64,000 nucleotides of DNA, taken from Promerops cafer (lineage: Eukaryota > Chordata > Aves > Passeriformes > Nectariniidae). This document shows, one piece after another, positions 35,201 through 57,350 of this stretch. Location: the NCBI GenBank assembly GCA_013398275.1, contig VZSE01013263.1, forward strand, positions 128,488-192,487, written 5' to 3'. The translations under genes were made by a program, and so were the position numbers. Numbering within the stretch: position 1 is the stretch's first letter; every line of letters starts with the position of its first letter. The notes under the pieces were generated by a model. That model did no database searches and was not told the DNA's origin. It saw nothing but the letters and a program-made list of their open reading frames with translations.

Positions 35201-37207
35201 GAAATATTTATGCACTGAGGGCTTTTAACTCATCAGATCACTTAGGAAGTTGTGGAGATTACAATATTATTATGGCTTTGCCTTGGTTTGTGCATGCACT
35301 GCGTTGGCATATTGATCACTAGAATGCAGTCAAGGCTTTTTCAGGAATCCCATTTGAAATGATCAAACAGATGTTGTAATGCTCCAGGGCACTTTCCTGG
35401 GTGGTGTGGTTCTGAGAAAGTGGGTCTTGTCCTTTTTCTGTAATTCCAGTACTTTGCAGCCTGTTAAATGAACTGTTTGCCCAAACCCTTGGCATAAACA
35501 CAATATCCAAATCCATTTAGCACCAGAGCAGACTTGAGCTAGGTGCTGGGTGGCTTAGCAGGTGCCAGAAGAGTGAGGTTGTGTCTGCAGAGCTGGGATG
35601 CTGTGACTTTCCCTGTCCTTTTAGTGCCAAGTTCACATCCACTGCATCTCCTTGGGCAGAAGTTGAAGTAGATTTAGGAACCTTTTAAAACTGGTGATGG
35701 TAATACTGTGCTGATGCTGTGTTTGCAGATTTACTGCAGAAAAACCAGATGAGTGGGAGTTGTAACTCTGGTGGGAAGGTGTCCTCACCGCGGGGAAGGC
35801 ACAGAAATTGTGGGAGATGGCAATTAACACTCAAAGGAAGTGTGCAGTGTTCTCAGCTCCTGCTCCGGGTGCAGAGCCGCCTGTGCCCAGGCCATGTGTC
35901 TGACAAATTTACATACTGATGTGAGAGAGATGGTTTTTTCCCTTTTGCCCTACGTCTTATCATTTCAAAGACACATCCTAAAAATAAGACCTTTTTTGTT
36001 GCTGTTTGAATAGTGCTGATGAGGTGCAGGGAAGGACTGATGCCAGTGCTGCTCACGGGTAGGATGTGTCCTCCCTTCCGTGTGAGTCAAAGCCAGCCCC
36101 TCTTCTGCCAGCAGGACTCCAGCTGGCCCTGGCCCTGGGCTTGTTGCTGTTTAAAGGCAGCTGTATAATTGTCTATTTTGGTTGTAATCAAGCTTGACCT
36201 ATAAATACTGAAATGGCTCGTATAAAACTGATTAAACCATCAGCGCCGTTTCCTTTAATGTCACCTTTTATTCACCATGAAGGAAATTCCAGGATGAATT
36301 GTCCAAGGAGTTTTGCCCTTTTAAGCAGGTTCAGGAGGATTAAAAAACTTCAGAGAAGCCCTGGTGCAGAGGCCAGGCATGGCAGTGGTTTGGTTAAAAC
36401 CCTGCTGGCCTCAGAGCTCTCGCTCTGGCACTGAAGTGTTAATAACTTTGAATATTCCTTCAGTTAAAACCTTCACACAGAAGAAAGTTTCATTTTCTGT
36501 GTAGAAGAAAATTCAGTTTCCACCCCCACTCTGCCCCAAGGTTCCAGGAAGCAGCATTAAGGGGCTGAGCTAAGTACTGGAGGATTAAGCACCACATTAA
36601 ATAACTTAATTTCTTTACGAAACGTAAGAAACTGTTACTTTCCCCTCTATTTGAAGTTAATGCTGTGCACTTACTGCTATTCAGGTTCCTATCAAGCCTT
36701 AAAATCTGCCATGAAAAGCATTCAGGAGGTGCAGTCCTACTTGGCAGTGCTAAAACACATCCCTTGTGAGCTGCGTTTCAGTCCTCATTACATGGATACT
36801 CATTGCTGTAGGGGCTTTATTTAAACTGATAAACAAATGTAGTATTAATAAGTGGCCATATGGTCAGTGGGGGCTTTTCATTCTGAAAATCGTTGTTAAA
36901 AGAGGCGTTTAATGAGCAGCAGTTGTGTGGGAATGGGGAGGGGGGGGTTGGTTGCTTGTGGCTGCCACACACCAGGCAAGTGAAAATCTCTGGGCTGCAC
37001 ATGCAAAGCTGACCTTTAGAACGGGCTGCATGGTCAGATCCAGGGTACAGCACACACAAAGACTGTTGCAGCTGTGCCAGGGAGATGTAAAGAATGTCAG
37101 TATTTTCTGGAATTTGTGAGTTAGCCTGGTCTCCTGAAGAGCTGGGGTGCGCCCCGTTTTTAGAGGCTTGGTATTAGTCTTAGGATTTATCACTGGTGGG
37201 TGTAAGT

Positions 37208-37356
37208 CATAGAATCATGGAATGGTTTGGGTTGGAAGGACCTTAAAGCTAATCCAGTGCCTCCCCTGCCGTGGGCAGGGACACCTTCCCCTGTCCCAGG
37301 GTGCTCCAGCCTGGCCTTGGCCACTTCCAGGGATCCAGGGGCAGCCACAGCTTCTC
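37208..37356 (-). mobile_element. CR1 LINE 3'-end fragment in RAP1A intron 1
   Basis: Reverse-oriented tail: catagaatcatggaatggtt, tgggttggaaggaccttaaa, gtgggcagggacacc, agggtgctccagcctggcct, ending in gcagccacagc. It keeps the terminal octamer-like agaatcat. Confidence 0.9.
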
Positions 37357-40300
37357 CATGCAGGGCTTCACTACCCTTTGAGTAAAGACTTTATTCTCAA
37401 TACCTAATCTTAACCTACCCAATGTCAGTTTGAAATACATGGGAAGAGCAGTTTAAACCTCTCCAGTATTATTGAGAAGTTTCAAAGAACCCTTAGTGGC
37501 CTGGAAGTTTCATCTCTCCATTAAATTTTTTACAGTGGAGACCAAGTAAGCTCAAACTGGGCTTTATGACCAATGTCTGGTCACTACTACTGCAGAAATG
37601 AAATAATTAAAGTGCAGGCTGAAATTTCAGTGGCAATCTATCTACCTCATGTCACTTATTTACTCTTAATTATATAAACCAGGAAGAATAGTGGCGAACG
37701 TTGCCAAGCTACTATCAGCACAACAAATTATTCCTACCAAGTAGAACGGAGTTGGTCTTTTGCTACGATTGAGCCTCCTCAGGTCTGTCTGGAATTTAAG
37801 CTGTTTTATAAAAGGTCAGGATATTTTTTCCACTAAAGGAATCGGAGAGGAATGAAAAACTTTATAGGGCTTAAAAATCAGTGGCAAGTTGTGGATGTGA
37901 CAGGCAGCAAATGGAGGAAGTGCCCTGAACGGCTGCTGTGTCTAATGGCGATGCCCTTTCATGTTTACATGTTTGGCTCATGAGGAAGGGGGAAAGGAAG
38001 TATTTTTTTTCATTTTTTCTTCCAAAAAAAGCTGTGGAGAGCTCCTGTGAATGGTGTAAAGCCCTCTGCTGAACTACTGCAGTGGGGCTAGATGGGAAAA
38101 GGAGAAGTGGCCAATGCGGCCGCTTGGGAGGAGCCGTGGCCTCCCAGTGGCGCCCATCAAACCCTCTCAGCAGTTGGAACTGAGCGGTGTGTGTTGCCCT
38201 CGCCGTGCTCGGCCGGGGTGCCCGGGTCCTGCTTGCAGCTCCCCCTGGTTGGTGTTAATTTGCAGAGAGCTGCAGCCCGGCCGGAGGGGAGGCTGCCAGC
38301 TCCAGCCCCTGACGCAGCGCTTTGTTCTGATTTGGGGATGCAGTGTGTGTTGGGCTTTCAGTTGTGCTGCTGGCTTCCTTTCCCCAGCCTTTGTCTGGCT
38401 GGCACTTGGCCCTAGCAACTTTCTGCAAGTGCAGACCAATAGGACAAAAAATAAATTAGCCGTTTCAGCATGGCAGGCTTTAGCTGCCCAGAGCCCTTGT
38501 TCCTTGCCCGGAGAGCTTCTATGGCAAAGCAATTTCCAATGAATAATTAGGCAGTCACTTCCATAGAAGTTAACATTATGTTATTTGAAATTGCAGGTTC
38601 AGCGTGAAGCTGATTGCTCAAAAGATTACAGGCTGAGGAGGATCAATCCCAGAGCGTTTGTGCACAAAATGACTATTTCCAATGACAGAATTATTGCTGT
38701 TTTCCAAGGAGGTTGTTCCTCTGCCTTGTTTGTGTGGGCTGCAGTTAATTTGCTGAAAGCTGCAGCTCAGCACAACACTGGAGTCGGAAGGGCTCTGTTG
38801 CTGGAGGACTTTACTCTTCGCCCTGGTTTATGGCCCTGGCTCAGGAGGCTCCCAGCGCAGCGGGAGGGATGCAGGGGGTGGTGACTGGGAGTGGCTCTGA
38901 GGAGCACACGGCTGCACCCTGAATTTTTAGGAGTGGATGCAGGATGGGAAGGCTGCTCTCTTGCCTTTACTGATGGAGCTCTTCAGATAACACCTCTGGC
39001 CAGTGTCGTTCTCCTGTGTTCTCAGATACCTGTTTGTAAATTTAGATTGTCACCAGCTTTATTTTCTGTGTGTGCTTCTTGCTGTGTCTTTCTGGGGTTA
39101 TTTGTTACCTGAAAAGCAAAAGGAAAATATATTAAGACTTGGATTACTGATGATTTGGACAAGGGACAGCGTGTATGTTCCAGCATCAGGAATGCACCAC
39201 AGTGGGGTCAGGACTCATCCTACAGCAGGCTTGTGCATAGCTAATTACACATTTGTTGCCTTGATTTGATGCTGAAAGCAGTCAGTGGAAATGATAATGA
39301 TTTTGGTGTTAAAATTACAAAACTGAGGCTGAGATTCCTGGCACAAATTATAAAATGTTACCTCTTATGTAATGTTAGTACCTAGAACTCACTTTGGTGT
39401 CAGAGACCGCAGTGATAATGAGTAGGAAAATAAATGCAGAGTGTGTGAACGGAAGTTTGTCAAACTGTACTTTTGAAGTCACATTGCAGTCCTGTTTTCT
39501 GCTTAGTCTGGTCTTTTAGTCTTTTGTTTTTCTCTTCCCTCTCGTTTTTCTGGTGTTGGTGGCCTCAGGAAAGGTGGAGGAGGTTTTCCCTAAAGCCAGG
39601 GAGTTTGACTGCCTTGGAGAAGGGGCTCATTTTGTGCACAAGTGAGTCCATGGAAGTGATTTTTATTAATTAAATAGACTCCTTGCTAACTAACAGGGTA
39701 ATCCATGGCAGTGTTTGTCTTGCTGCTGTTTAGGGGCAGTATCTGCTGCTGAACTGTGGGATTTCCAAACCCCCTCTCGTTTGGGATGCACATCCCTGTT
39801 CCCGGCACGGCTCTGTAACCATTGCGTAACTGATGACAGCTTTGGTGAGCATTAGGGAAGTATTCCATGTGCTTTCGACTTCATTGAGTAATTTAATATC
39901 TCTGAACATGCTGTAGAACAAATTAGGGAGCAGGTGCTGAGTGGAGCTGTCGCTGGGCAGTGCCGGGAACGGCGGCTGGGCCGGTTCAAGCCAAGGGGAG
40001 ATTCTTGGCCTGGTGTTTCCAGCCTTTGCTGCTGCATCATTCTCTCTGTTTGTTTGGATTCTCCTTTTTTGCTGTGGAGGGAATCTGTCAGTTTAAGTGT
40101 GGTTTTGATCGCTGTAAATCTTCCCCTTGCAGAAGTTCTGGGTTTGGGTTTGTTTTGCCAACACGGCTCTGAGTAGAGGGATTTGGTAGAGTGTTGAGCA
40201 ATGTTTAGTTGACACTTTTAAAAAAAGAAAATCCACCCCTTTCCATGGCCTAGTTTATAGTAACTGAAGAAAACTGGCACAGAGAACATTTACAAGTTGG

Positions 40301-40927
40301 AAATTAAACAGGTTTGTTTATAGTAGCCACGATTCAGTATTTAACTGCCAGGATAAAAATAACCAGAACGTGTGGCTGCAGCATCCCAAGAATCTGCCTC
40401 TCATTTGGGAGATGGGAAGGGCATGGCCACAGGAGTGGCACAGCCAGCCTCAAGTGGAGGTGCTGGAGCTCCCAGAGACATCTGTGCTGCTGTCCCGAAT
40501 GTGCTCAGTGCTGACACCGCTTTGCCCTTGGAAACGTTCAATATTCCGGTTTCCGCTGGTGAAAATCAGAGAGAGGGAGGTGTGAGTGATGAGCAAGCAA
40601 GGAGGTATTCTCTTTTTTCTTCCTTAAAGCCAGGTGAGTGGTCCTTGCTCCTCTCGGCCAGGGGCGTCTTCCTGGGGAAGAGCAGAGAGCAGAGGCCCTC
40701 GGTGCAGCGGGTGTAGAAGCTGCACCTCGAGAGGCCGTCTCACATTGTCTCTAGGAACTGCTGCTGTGGTTTCTGTGCTGCTCCTTTCTGTGCCTCACTT
40801 CCCTCTATTTCCTTTCTCTCACCCTCGTTTAAACTCGGGCTGTGCTCTTTGGGAGCGAGTGCAGCCGGTGCTGCTGAGCCATCCTTGTGTGCAGTGCTGC
40901 AGCTGGCACTGGCAGCACCTTCACGAA

Positions 40928-40990
40928 AAATCCCAGAATGGTTTGGGTTGGAAGGGACCTTAAAGCTCATCTCGTTCCACCCCCTGCCAC
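40928..40990 (-). mobile_element. CR1 LINE 3'-end fragment in RAP1A intron 1
   Basis: Contains agaatggtttgggttggaag followed by ggaccttaaagctcatctcg and ccaccccctgccac. Short, well preserved terminal fragment in reverse orientation. Confidence 0.85.
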
Positions 40991-43900
40991 AAACCTGCTG
41001 GATTCCCTGAAATAATTGTGCTTTGTAGGTGTTGCATTGGATGCTACCACAGCAGTGGTGGCTGGGAGCAGATGAGGGATGGTTTTCCCCCTGTAACAGC
41101 ATCAGGACACTGGGCTGCTCTAAATCTTTCTCCCGTGTTTCTGGTAGTACTTTCTCTACTAAGTTTTCATCTTCTAAAATAAATTGTGAACTTGGTGCAA
41201 CCCCAAACATGGTTGAGTTTGTCTTTTGTAAGTGAAATCTTCCTTGGAGTGTTCTAGGGAGGAGAAGTCCACAGGAACAGGGTGGTTTGGCTTAAGCACT
41301 ACACAGGTGCTTCACAAATGCTGACACTTGAAAAACAATTAACTCTTTCAAATTCTTTTTTTCAGTTCCTTGTGGGGAGCCTGGAAGAACCTTCAGTAGA
41401 GCTGCTAACACTGATGAGAGATCTTTTATGCCAAGGTAAGAGTTTTTTAGTGTTCTCATCATATTTTAAATGAAATTTCTGTGAACATTGGAGTGGGTAA
41501 TTGATAAGTGAAGATCTTGCACTCGCTCTCTTTCAGTGCTGTGTTTGCTTCTCTTGGTTCATGCTTCTCTCTCCCCACCGCCCAAATTATGAACTTCCTG
41601 ATGAGCTGCTGAAACTTTTGTAACAGAAGCAGCTCGTTTTTGCCAGGTTTTTGTCCTGAGGGGCCTCAGCTCTTGTCCCCACCACCTCCCCCAGCCTCTG
41701 CCCCTTCTTCCGCTGCTTGGGAAATACCCTCAGAGTTCTGCTTCTTCCTGCCCCGATCAGCCCCTGCCTTGCAGGAGGGGAAGGGTGACCCGAGCACTTT
41801 GCAGAGTGCCCGAGGGCTTGGCTGAACCTGGGTGCAGGTGAGTGGGAGCCACATTCCAGCTTAGAGCTTCAGCTGCATTTCTGCCACCTGTGGTCCTTCG
41901 CAGGGCTCCTCTGCCTGCACTGCCTTTGGGTATTGACACAAACACCCTGCAGCTTTTGTCACCTCTCCCTCTGGTCCCAGGGCAGAGCCCTTCCCTCCTC
42001 TGTCGGGAAGGAGCTGAGCAGCTTGGGGCTGCTGCTGTGAATGGAGGAATGTCCATTGCTGGCTTTCCCTGGGCAGTGCTGCTGACAGCAGCAGCAGAGA
42101 AGAGATGCTCCTGTTAAAGAATACAGAACACAGATGGGTTCTGATGTATCAGGTGTTTGATGGTGTAGAAGCACAGTTTTTTTGTGATTATAGCTGAAAG
42201 AACCCTATGATTTATTACCCTGTAGGTGATGCAGGTGTTTTGGAGAGGGATGGAATGGCAGAGGGAGCTGCAGCTCAGGGCACTGCTGGGGGTGACTCGT
42301 GCTCTGTGCCCCCTGCTTGTCCTGCTGGAGCTCAGTGGCCATGCCTGGCAAAAGGGAGCCAGGAGCAAGGAGACACACTCACCTTTTGCTTTATTTTTGC
42401 ACCACAGCATTCAGAACTAATAAGATCATTTCACAACATTTACAGTTATTTTTTTTTACACTCTTTAGTGATCATACTCCTCTCTTGACTCTAAAGGAAC
42501 ACTTAACACCCATAATTTAATTCCATTTGGACCCGGAGCCGAAGCTTCGCAGTGTGTGACTCTGCTACAGAGAGCTCTGGATGGAAATGAATGCTGCTGT
42601 GTCTCACTGTATTTAGGTGGGCTTCAGCAGTTGCCAAATGAAAAGTTGGCTGGGATGCAGCATAGTAATTTCTTGAGCACTCTATTCATGTAGGATAAAC
42701 AGATAACATTAACATACTTGTGAAAGAGCTACAAGATAATTAAGGCATGTGGGGTTTACAGTAATAAGGCTCGTGCCTTTCAGGATCTTGGTTTCCTGTT
42801 GCACCTGAAAAAAAAAAATCAGCAAATACTGTAGAGAAGAAATGAGAAGTTAGTCTTGTACTGCTCCCAGCTTAAACTTTCCCACAAGTATTTTCTACTA
42901 TAAATAAGAAGTGAAATAGTTCACAGCTAAATTTAACCCTTAGCTTGATTGCTTTCTGAGTTGTCTTCGGAGGAACTGACTGTGGGACTGTAGGGAAATG
43001 AAGACAAACTGGATCAATAAGTTGCATTTATGCTTTATTAAAAATGCGTCAGCCTTTAATTTCTAGGGATTATCAAGGGGAAAATAATATTATTTGGAAT
43101 CCCCCTCTCCTTCCCATTCAAAATCATGATTTTTGAAAGAAAGGAAGTGAATGTTACTTCTCAGAGAAACGGTCAAGCAGAAGAGCTTACAGTTCCCAGA
43201 ATTTAGCCAGAACTGTTGTCAGTGTCCTGGGGTGCACAGACATTGCCTGCTCTGCTTTTAGGCAGTTTCTGGAAAACCCCTTTCAGTTTGACCTGATTTC
43301 ACAATTTGCAGTTAGGCAACTGCAGCTCACATGGGCTTCAAGAGTTGAAGAAAAACCTCCTCCAGGTGCTTAAAATGATGGGCTGCACTGATTGCTTGAG
43401 CCTTACTCCCTCTCCAAGGCTTGGACGAGGGAAGGGCAGCTTGGCTGTGTGACTGCAGTGTCTCAGCACAGGCAACTCCTTTATTTCTGTTATTCTGGCT
43501 TCAAAATGAGTTTAAAGTTGTGCTGAACCGAACACAGAAATTTGTGTGTGTCTCTCCAGGTGCACATGGGATTTTCAGATTTTTGTTTAAACCCATACTT
43601 GGGTGACATTCAGCCCATGAAGCAGGGTGAGGGTGAGGGCTGAGGGGGGATGCTTGGGGAGGGTCCCCAGCTCCCTGTTGAGCAGCGGGTCCCAGTTCAG
43701 CTCAGACCAGTGATGGGTCAGCAGCAGCACATGGGGCTCCTCTTGACTGTTCTACATCTTCCCCTTGGGAGTCGAAATGACAGAGGAGAACCTGTCCTGC
43801 TTTAATGATCACATAAACTTGAGACACAGATTGTCAGGGAGGTGTCCACGTTGCAAAGCTAAGAACGCAGCTCCTGTTCTTCACAGGCTTGCGATACATT

Positions 43901-44758
43901 TCTCTATCAGACTCCTGGGGAGACGTTCTGACGTGCAAAGGCTGTAGCCAGTGAGCCCATAAATCCCGTGGCATCGTTAGGTTGAAGTGCCTGAGAGGAG
44001 TGGAGCCTGCCCAGGCTCCCAGGGCTGGTGTGTGCAGCCTTACTTGGGAAGGAGGCGCCGAGCCTGCGGAAGGGGTCGGCGCTGAGCTCGCCGTGTCCCG
44101 GAGCGGGACAGCCCAGCCCGGCTGCTCCTGTAAACACTCTGGCAAGTGTTTATCCCCAGCTTTGTCATTTGCCTTATTTGTCAGGGAATCTCGAGGAGAG
44201 CGAGGAGTTTTCTGCTGCTGCGTAGTGACTTGAGGGAGTTGCAAGATTTCCATAAAAAGGCAGAGTCTGTGCTGGGCGAGCAGAGAGCTCTGCCTTGGCA
44301 GCCGTGCGCTGGGCCTGACCTTTCCAGAGAGAAAACACTGACCTAAATCCCTCCCTGCTGGGGGTGGAGGGGAGAAGGAAACCTCTTGACTTGCTTCTTT
44401 CTGATCTAATTTTCTTGTCCCGTGCTCTGGTTTGTGCCACGAAATGCTGAGGAAGCAGAGGACAGGCGGTGACAGCTCGTGGTGCCCGGCCCAGCTGGGA
44501 CAGGCTCTGTTTGTCCCATGGTGTGTCCATCCTCTTCCTCTTGGAGCACTGCCAGGATCCAGCTTTGGCCGTTTCCTGTAACCTGGGGCTGCTGGAGTGG
44601 CCTTCTCAGCCTGAGTGTTCAGGTGGAAAAACAAAACCCAGAGCTGTCAGTGAAGGCGTTCTCGTTCTCAGGAGGACTGGGTGAGGGGGAGTGCTGCTGC
44701 TTCCAGGACACTGTCCCAGCTCTGTGTTTTAACTGCTGGCTTTTCTCCTGCCTTGCAG

Positions 44759-44785
44759 GTCATCGCTCTCTGAACAGACCACACC
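44759..44785 (+). other. RAP1A: RAP1A 5' UTR part of the start-codon exon
   Basis: The acceptor ttttctcctgccttgcag ends at 44758. The 27 bases after it run straight into ATG. Hence at least one non-coding exon lies upstream. The stretch ctgaacagaccacacc before the ATG resembles what I recall of mammalian RAP1A leaders. Confidence 0.8.
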
Positions 44786-54014
<9,229 letters not shown>

Positions 54015-54043
54015 ACTCACATCACGCAGCAGCTCTGAGCCAG
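54015..54043 (+). other. RAP1A: RAP1A proximal 3' UTR ending in a splice donor
   Basis: After the TAG stop, 29 bases run to a strong donor, gagccag|gtaagaag. The stretch agcagctctgagccag is what I recall before the continuation ...caggaatgaagaactg in the human transcript. Here that continuation is found 1.5 kb downstream at 55582, so a 3' UTR intron is inferred. Confidence 0.7.
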
Positions 54044-54337
54044 GTAAGAAGTGTCTGAATCCTACCTGGGGCAGGTGAGCAGAGCAGCTCCTGACAGAGC
54101 CCCCTTCCCTCTGCTGCTCCTCCTGGAGTGTGACTGAGCAGGAACTTTCTTTTGGCTGCTCTGGGTTCTCCCTCTGGCCTGTGGCACTGAGCTCTGAGCC
54201 ACCAGGGCTCACTTGTGTTTCCTTTTTGTCCCCTGATAAATGTTGGTGTTACTGCTGCCACTGCTGTCCCCGTGCTGGGAGCTTTGGGGACAATTTCAAA
54301 TTGCTCTGCGTGGGACATGAGTTTCAATGGCACAGAA

Positions 54338-54422
54338 ATAAAAAAGCTGCCCACCAAAAAAAGAAAACCCAAACCAAAACAAACACAAAAAAGCCAAAAA
54401 CAAACCCAACCAAAAAACCCCG
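54338..54422. repeat. A/C-rich low-complexity stretch
   Basis: About 85 bases made almost only of A and C (aaaacaaacacaaaaaagcc and similar), inside the inferred RAP1A 3' UTR intron. It has no clear unit, and no element body is seen beside it. Confidence 0.7.
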
Positions 54423-55156
54423 CCAAGACTGGACACAGCTATAAATAATCTTCCTGTGTATCTTGGCAGGGAGCTCTGTGTGCTCACAGCTGTTCTGTCA
54501 TGCTCCTGGAAGGAAACAGCAGCTCTGTAGCTCCAGGTTTGGGACAGAGGTGTCCCCCTCTGGGGCAGAGAAGGGCACTGGGTGATGGCCCAGCTCTGCC
54601 ACCTGCCTGTGTCACCGTAGGCTGCACAGGCTGTCACCCTCAGAGGGTTCCTGGGAGCCAGCAGAGCCTCTGCTCTGTCCTGTGTTGGTCAAGCAGAGCA
54701 GCTCAGCTGCCCTGTCCTGCAGCACTGGAGACAAGCTCCTCAGAAGGCTTTCAGGGCTGGATCCCTGAGGGCAGGGGACTCTGCCAGGCCTGAAGCCCCT
54801 GCTGTCCACGGCCCTGAGCAGCCCAGGTGAGGCTCAGGAGGATCAGGGCAGCTCTGCAGTTCAGGGGCAGTTCAGGCTGCCCTGATGGATGAGGCTCTTA
54901 GCCCCAGCTTTGGGTGCCAGAAAATAGCAGCTCAGGGCTGTGGGGAAACAATGGCTTCAGGAGAGGAAGCTGAAGAGCCTTAAGTTGAGGGTGAGGTTGC
55001 TCAGGTGATCCCTCCTGCTCAGCCAGGATGGAATTGGGCTTCCCCAGCCCGGGAGGAAGGGATCTGTGCCCCGTCCCTCCCTCCCAGGATCCCGTGTGCA
55101 GCAGCCCTGGAACACTGGGAGCTGCTGAAGGAGCTCCTGTGCTCGGACACCTGGAG

Positions 55157-55220
55157 CCACAGAGCCATGGCATGGTTTGGTTGGCAGGGACTTTGAAGCC
55201 CATCTGCTGCCACGCTGCAG
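55157..55220 (-). mobile_element. CR1 LINE 3'-end fragment in the RAP1A 3' UTR intron
   Basis: Reverse-oriented, degraded tail: cacagagccatggcatggtt, tggttggcagggactttgaa, gcccatctgctgccac. Confidence 0.65.
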
Positions 55221-55581
55221 CAGCCTCCCTGAATCCCCTCAGTGCCCCCTGGCCACAGCTGGACCAGCAGGAGCTGTCTGACTCAGCAGGCTCTGAGAGC
55301 TGCCCAGAACACAGAAGGTGCAGTCCCTGTCCCCTGGGTGCTGTCGGGCCCTGGCAGCTGCCTGGCACTGCTCTGTGCTCTGATAAAGCACAGCACTGGG
55401 AGGGCTGCACGTTCCACACTCTCCTGCTTTCTGCAGCTGGGAGCAGCCCTGAGTTCTGGGAAAGAGCTGCTCTGCTGCCCCTGGGCACGGCTTGCAGGCC
55501 TTGGGGGTCACTGATCCCATCAGCAGAGTGGGCAATGTCCCTCCTTCGTCTTCTGTTCCTATTTTGTGTTACTTTCTCCAG

Positions 55582-56300
55582 ACTGCAGGAATGAAGAACT
55601 GTTGCCTACATGGAAAGTGCCAGCGTTCCCAACTTCAGAACCCTATGGAAATGAGTAACGTATCGGAAGAAGCTTCTCCTGTTTTTTACATACTACGGGA
55701 AGAATTTAGATCTTGAAAATGGTTTGCACACAGTCCCCGGAAAAAGCAGTTGCTCTGTGTATATCTCTTGGAAATTTAAGCCAATATTCCTCCTCCTTTG
55801 CAATAGCAATTAACAGATGTGAAAATAAATATAATTGACTCTAGCATATGATTATCCCAAGGAGCATGGATGCATTTCAGATGTTAGAGATTGCTACTAT
55901 AATTAAAATTCATATTGACCATTTTATCATAATTTCTCCCCATCAAGCACTAAAAATGTTCCACTGTTATATTTTATATCTATAACTATAGATATATATT
56001 ATCCAAAATTTCCCTTTGAACTCACTGCAACAAATAACTTTTTGAGTCATTGACTTCATTTTATATTTAAAAGTTACGGAATATCATTATTTTCATTCTG
56101 CCATTGTATTCTAATTAAAAATGTTTGTGCATAATGCTTTGGAAAAATGGGTCTTTTATAGGAAAAAAACTGGGATAACTGATTTCTATGGCTTTAAAAG
56201 CAAAAATATATAATATACTAAACCAACTCTAATATTGCTTCTTGTGTTTTACTGTCACAGATTAAATTACAGCTTTTATGAATGATTAAATTTTAGTACA
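55582..56300 (+). other. RAP1A: RAP1A distal 3' UTR exon
   Basis: The acceptor actttctccag ends at 55581. The next bases, gaatgaagaactgttgccta, then gcttctcctgttttttacat, gaagaatttagatctt, ggtttgcaca and tgctctgtgtatatctcttg, match the mammalian RAP1A 3' UTR as I recall it. The composition turns abruptly AT-rich, unlike the GC-rich flanks, as is usual for conserved 3' UTRs. AATAAA at 55824-55829 and ATTAAA at 56261-56266 and 56285-56290 are candidate poly(A) signals, allowing at least two transcript lengths. The exact end is uncertain. Confidence 0.75.
55974..55996 (+). repeat. AT-only inverted repeat in the RAP1A 3' UTR
   Basis: tatatctata and tatagatata are exact reverse complements around a two-base loop (ac). 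In low-complexity AT sequence this may be chance, though an RNA hairpin would be possible. Confidence 0.5.
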
Positions 56301-57274
56301 TTTTCATTTTTGTTTCTGTGTTTTTGTTACCGTTCCCAGCCTTTGGGTTTGCTCCATGTTCTGAGTTCCTCTCCCATCCTGGTGGATCAGGGGTTTTGCT
56401 GAGGTGCCCCCACCCTGTTCTGTATTTCATGTACCCCTCTCAGAGGACAGCAGGCAAGTGCTGTGTGTCCTCTTGGCTTTTCAAAGACTGTATTGCTGCA
56501 GATATTCCCTCTGTGCAGTGACTCTGAGATGCACAAGTTTGGTTTCATTCCAAGGTCTGTCTGACTTGGAGGATGATCCTCGTGTTCCAGCCCGCTTTTG
56601 GTGGGCCCTGATCAGCTGAAGGGGCTTTGTTTCATTTTGGGTTTGTTCCTTGGATTTCTTTAATACCTGTGGTTTATAAAGTTTCAAGGAGCAGGATCTG
56701 AAGGGACCCGTGGGTGCTGCATCCTCCTGTGCGTGTGCAGCTCAGAGCCCCCGTGGGACCCCAGCCCCTGCTCGGGGGTCTGCTGGAGCCCCCCGGGCTG
56801 CAGGACCTGCTCCTGCCTCCCTTCTGAGTGAGAGAGAGCAGCAATGTGGAGAGAACTCAGCACAGGCCCCGTCCTGCTGGTTCCAGTGGCAAACTGGAGT
56901 GTGACACGTTCCTGTGCCTGCTGGAAACCAGGGGAGCAGTTTTTGTAAAGAGGCTTTTCCAAAACTGTGCTCCTGATGCAGCTGTTGAATCACAGAGGGC
57001 CCAGTGTCTGAATGCAGCCCAAACAAGACTGGATGCAAACATCTGGATGATGTGACAACATCTGCCTGCTGAAGCACAGTTACTTCAGCTGCTTGTCTCC
57101 GAGCCACCTCTGCCCCTCCTTTCTCGGGAGCAGAACGCTGTTTGCAGGTCGGTTATCTTTGGGAAATGTGAAGATATTTTAGCAATAAAGTAATTGCAAT
57201 GAACGTGGTGCTCGCTAGAGGTCTCTGGTATAAACTGGGGCTCCGAGTGAGCGGTGAATGGGCTGCAGATGGGG

Positions 57275-57350
57275 TGGGTGAGGGTGAGGATGAGGGTGAG
57301 GATGAGGATGAGGATGAGGATGAGGATGAGGATGAGGATGAGGATGAGGC
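57275..57350. repeat. GAGGAT hexamer microsatellite
   Basis: About twelve units of gatgag/gaggat, with two or three ggtgag variants at the left end and pure units at the right. A 6-base unit keeps frame, so an open frame encoding Asp-Glu repeats appears by itself; it is not evidence of a gene. Confidence 0.9.

Larger units (their letters stand above)
29260..44757 (+). other. Probable first intron of RAP1A
   Basis: About 15.5 kb between the CpG island and the exon with the RAP1A start codon. No coding exon was recognised. It holds two CR1 tails in reverse orientation (37208-37356, 40928-40990) and otherwise unremarkable sequence. The frames here, such as the 266-codon minus-strand one at 43834-44634, have no domain. 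Additional non-coding 5' UTR exons may be present but cannot be seen from sequence alone. Confidence 0.5.

Noticed and set aside
43834..44634. 266-codon minus-strand open frame just upstream of the RAP1A start exon
   Set aside because: No domain, signal or splice context. It lies within the inferred first intron and has the amino acid make-up of GC-rich non-coding DNA.
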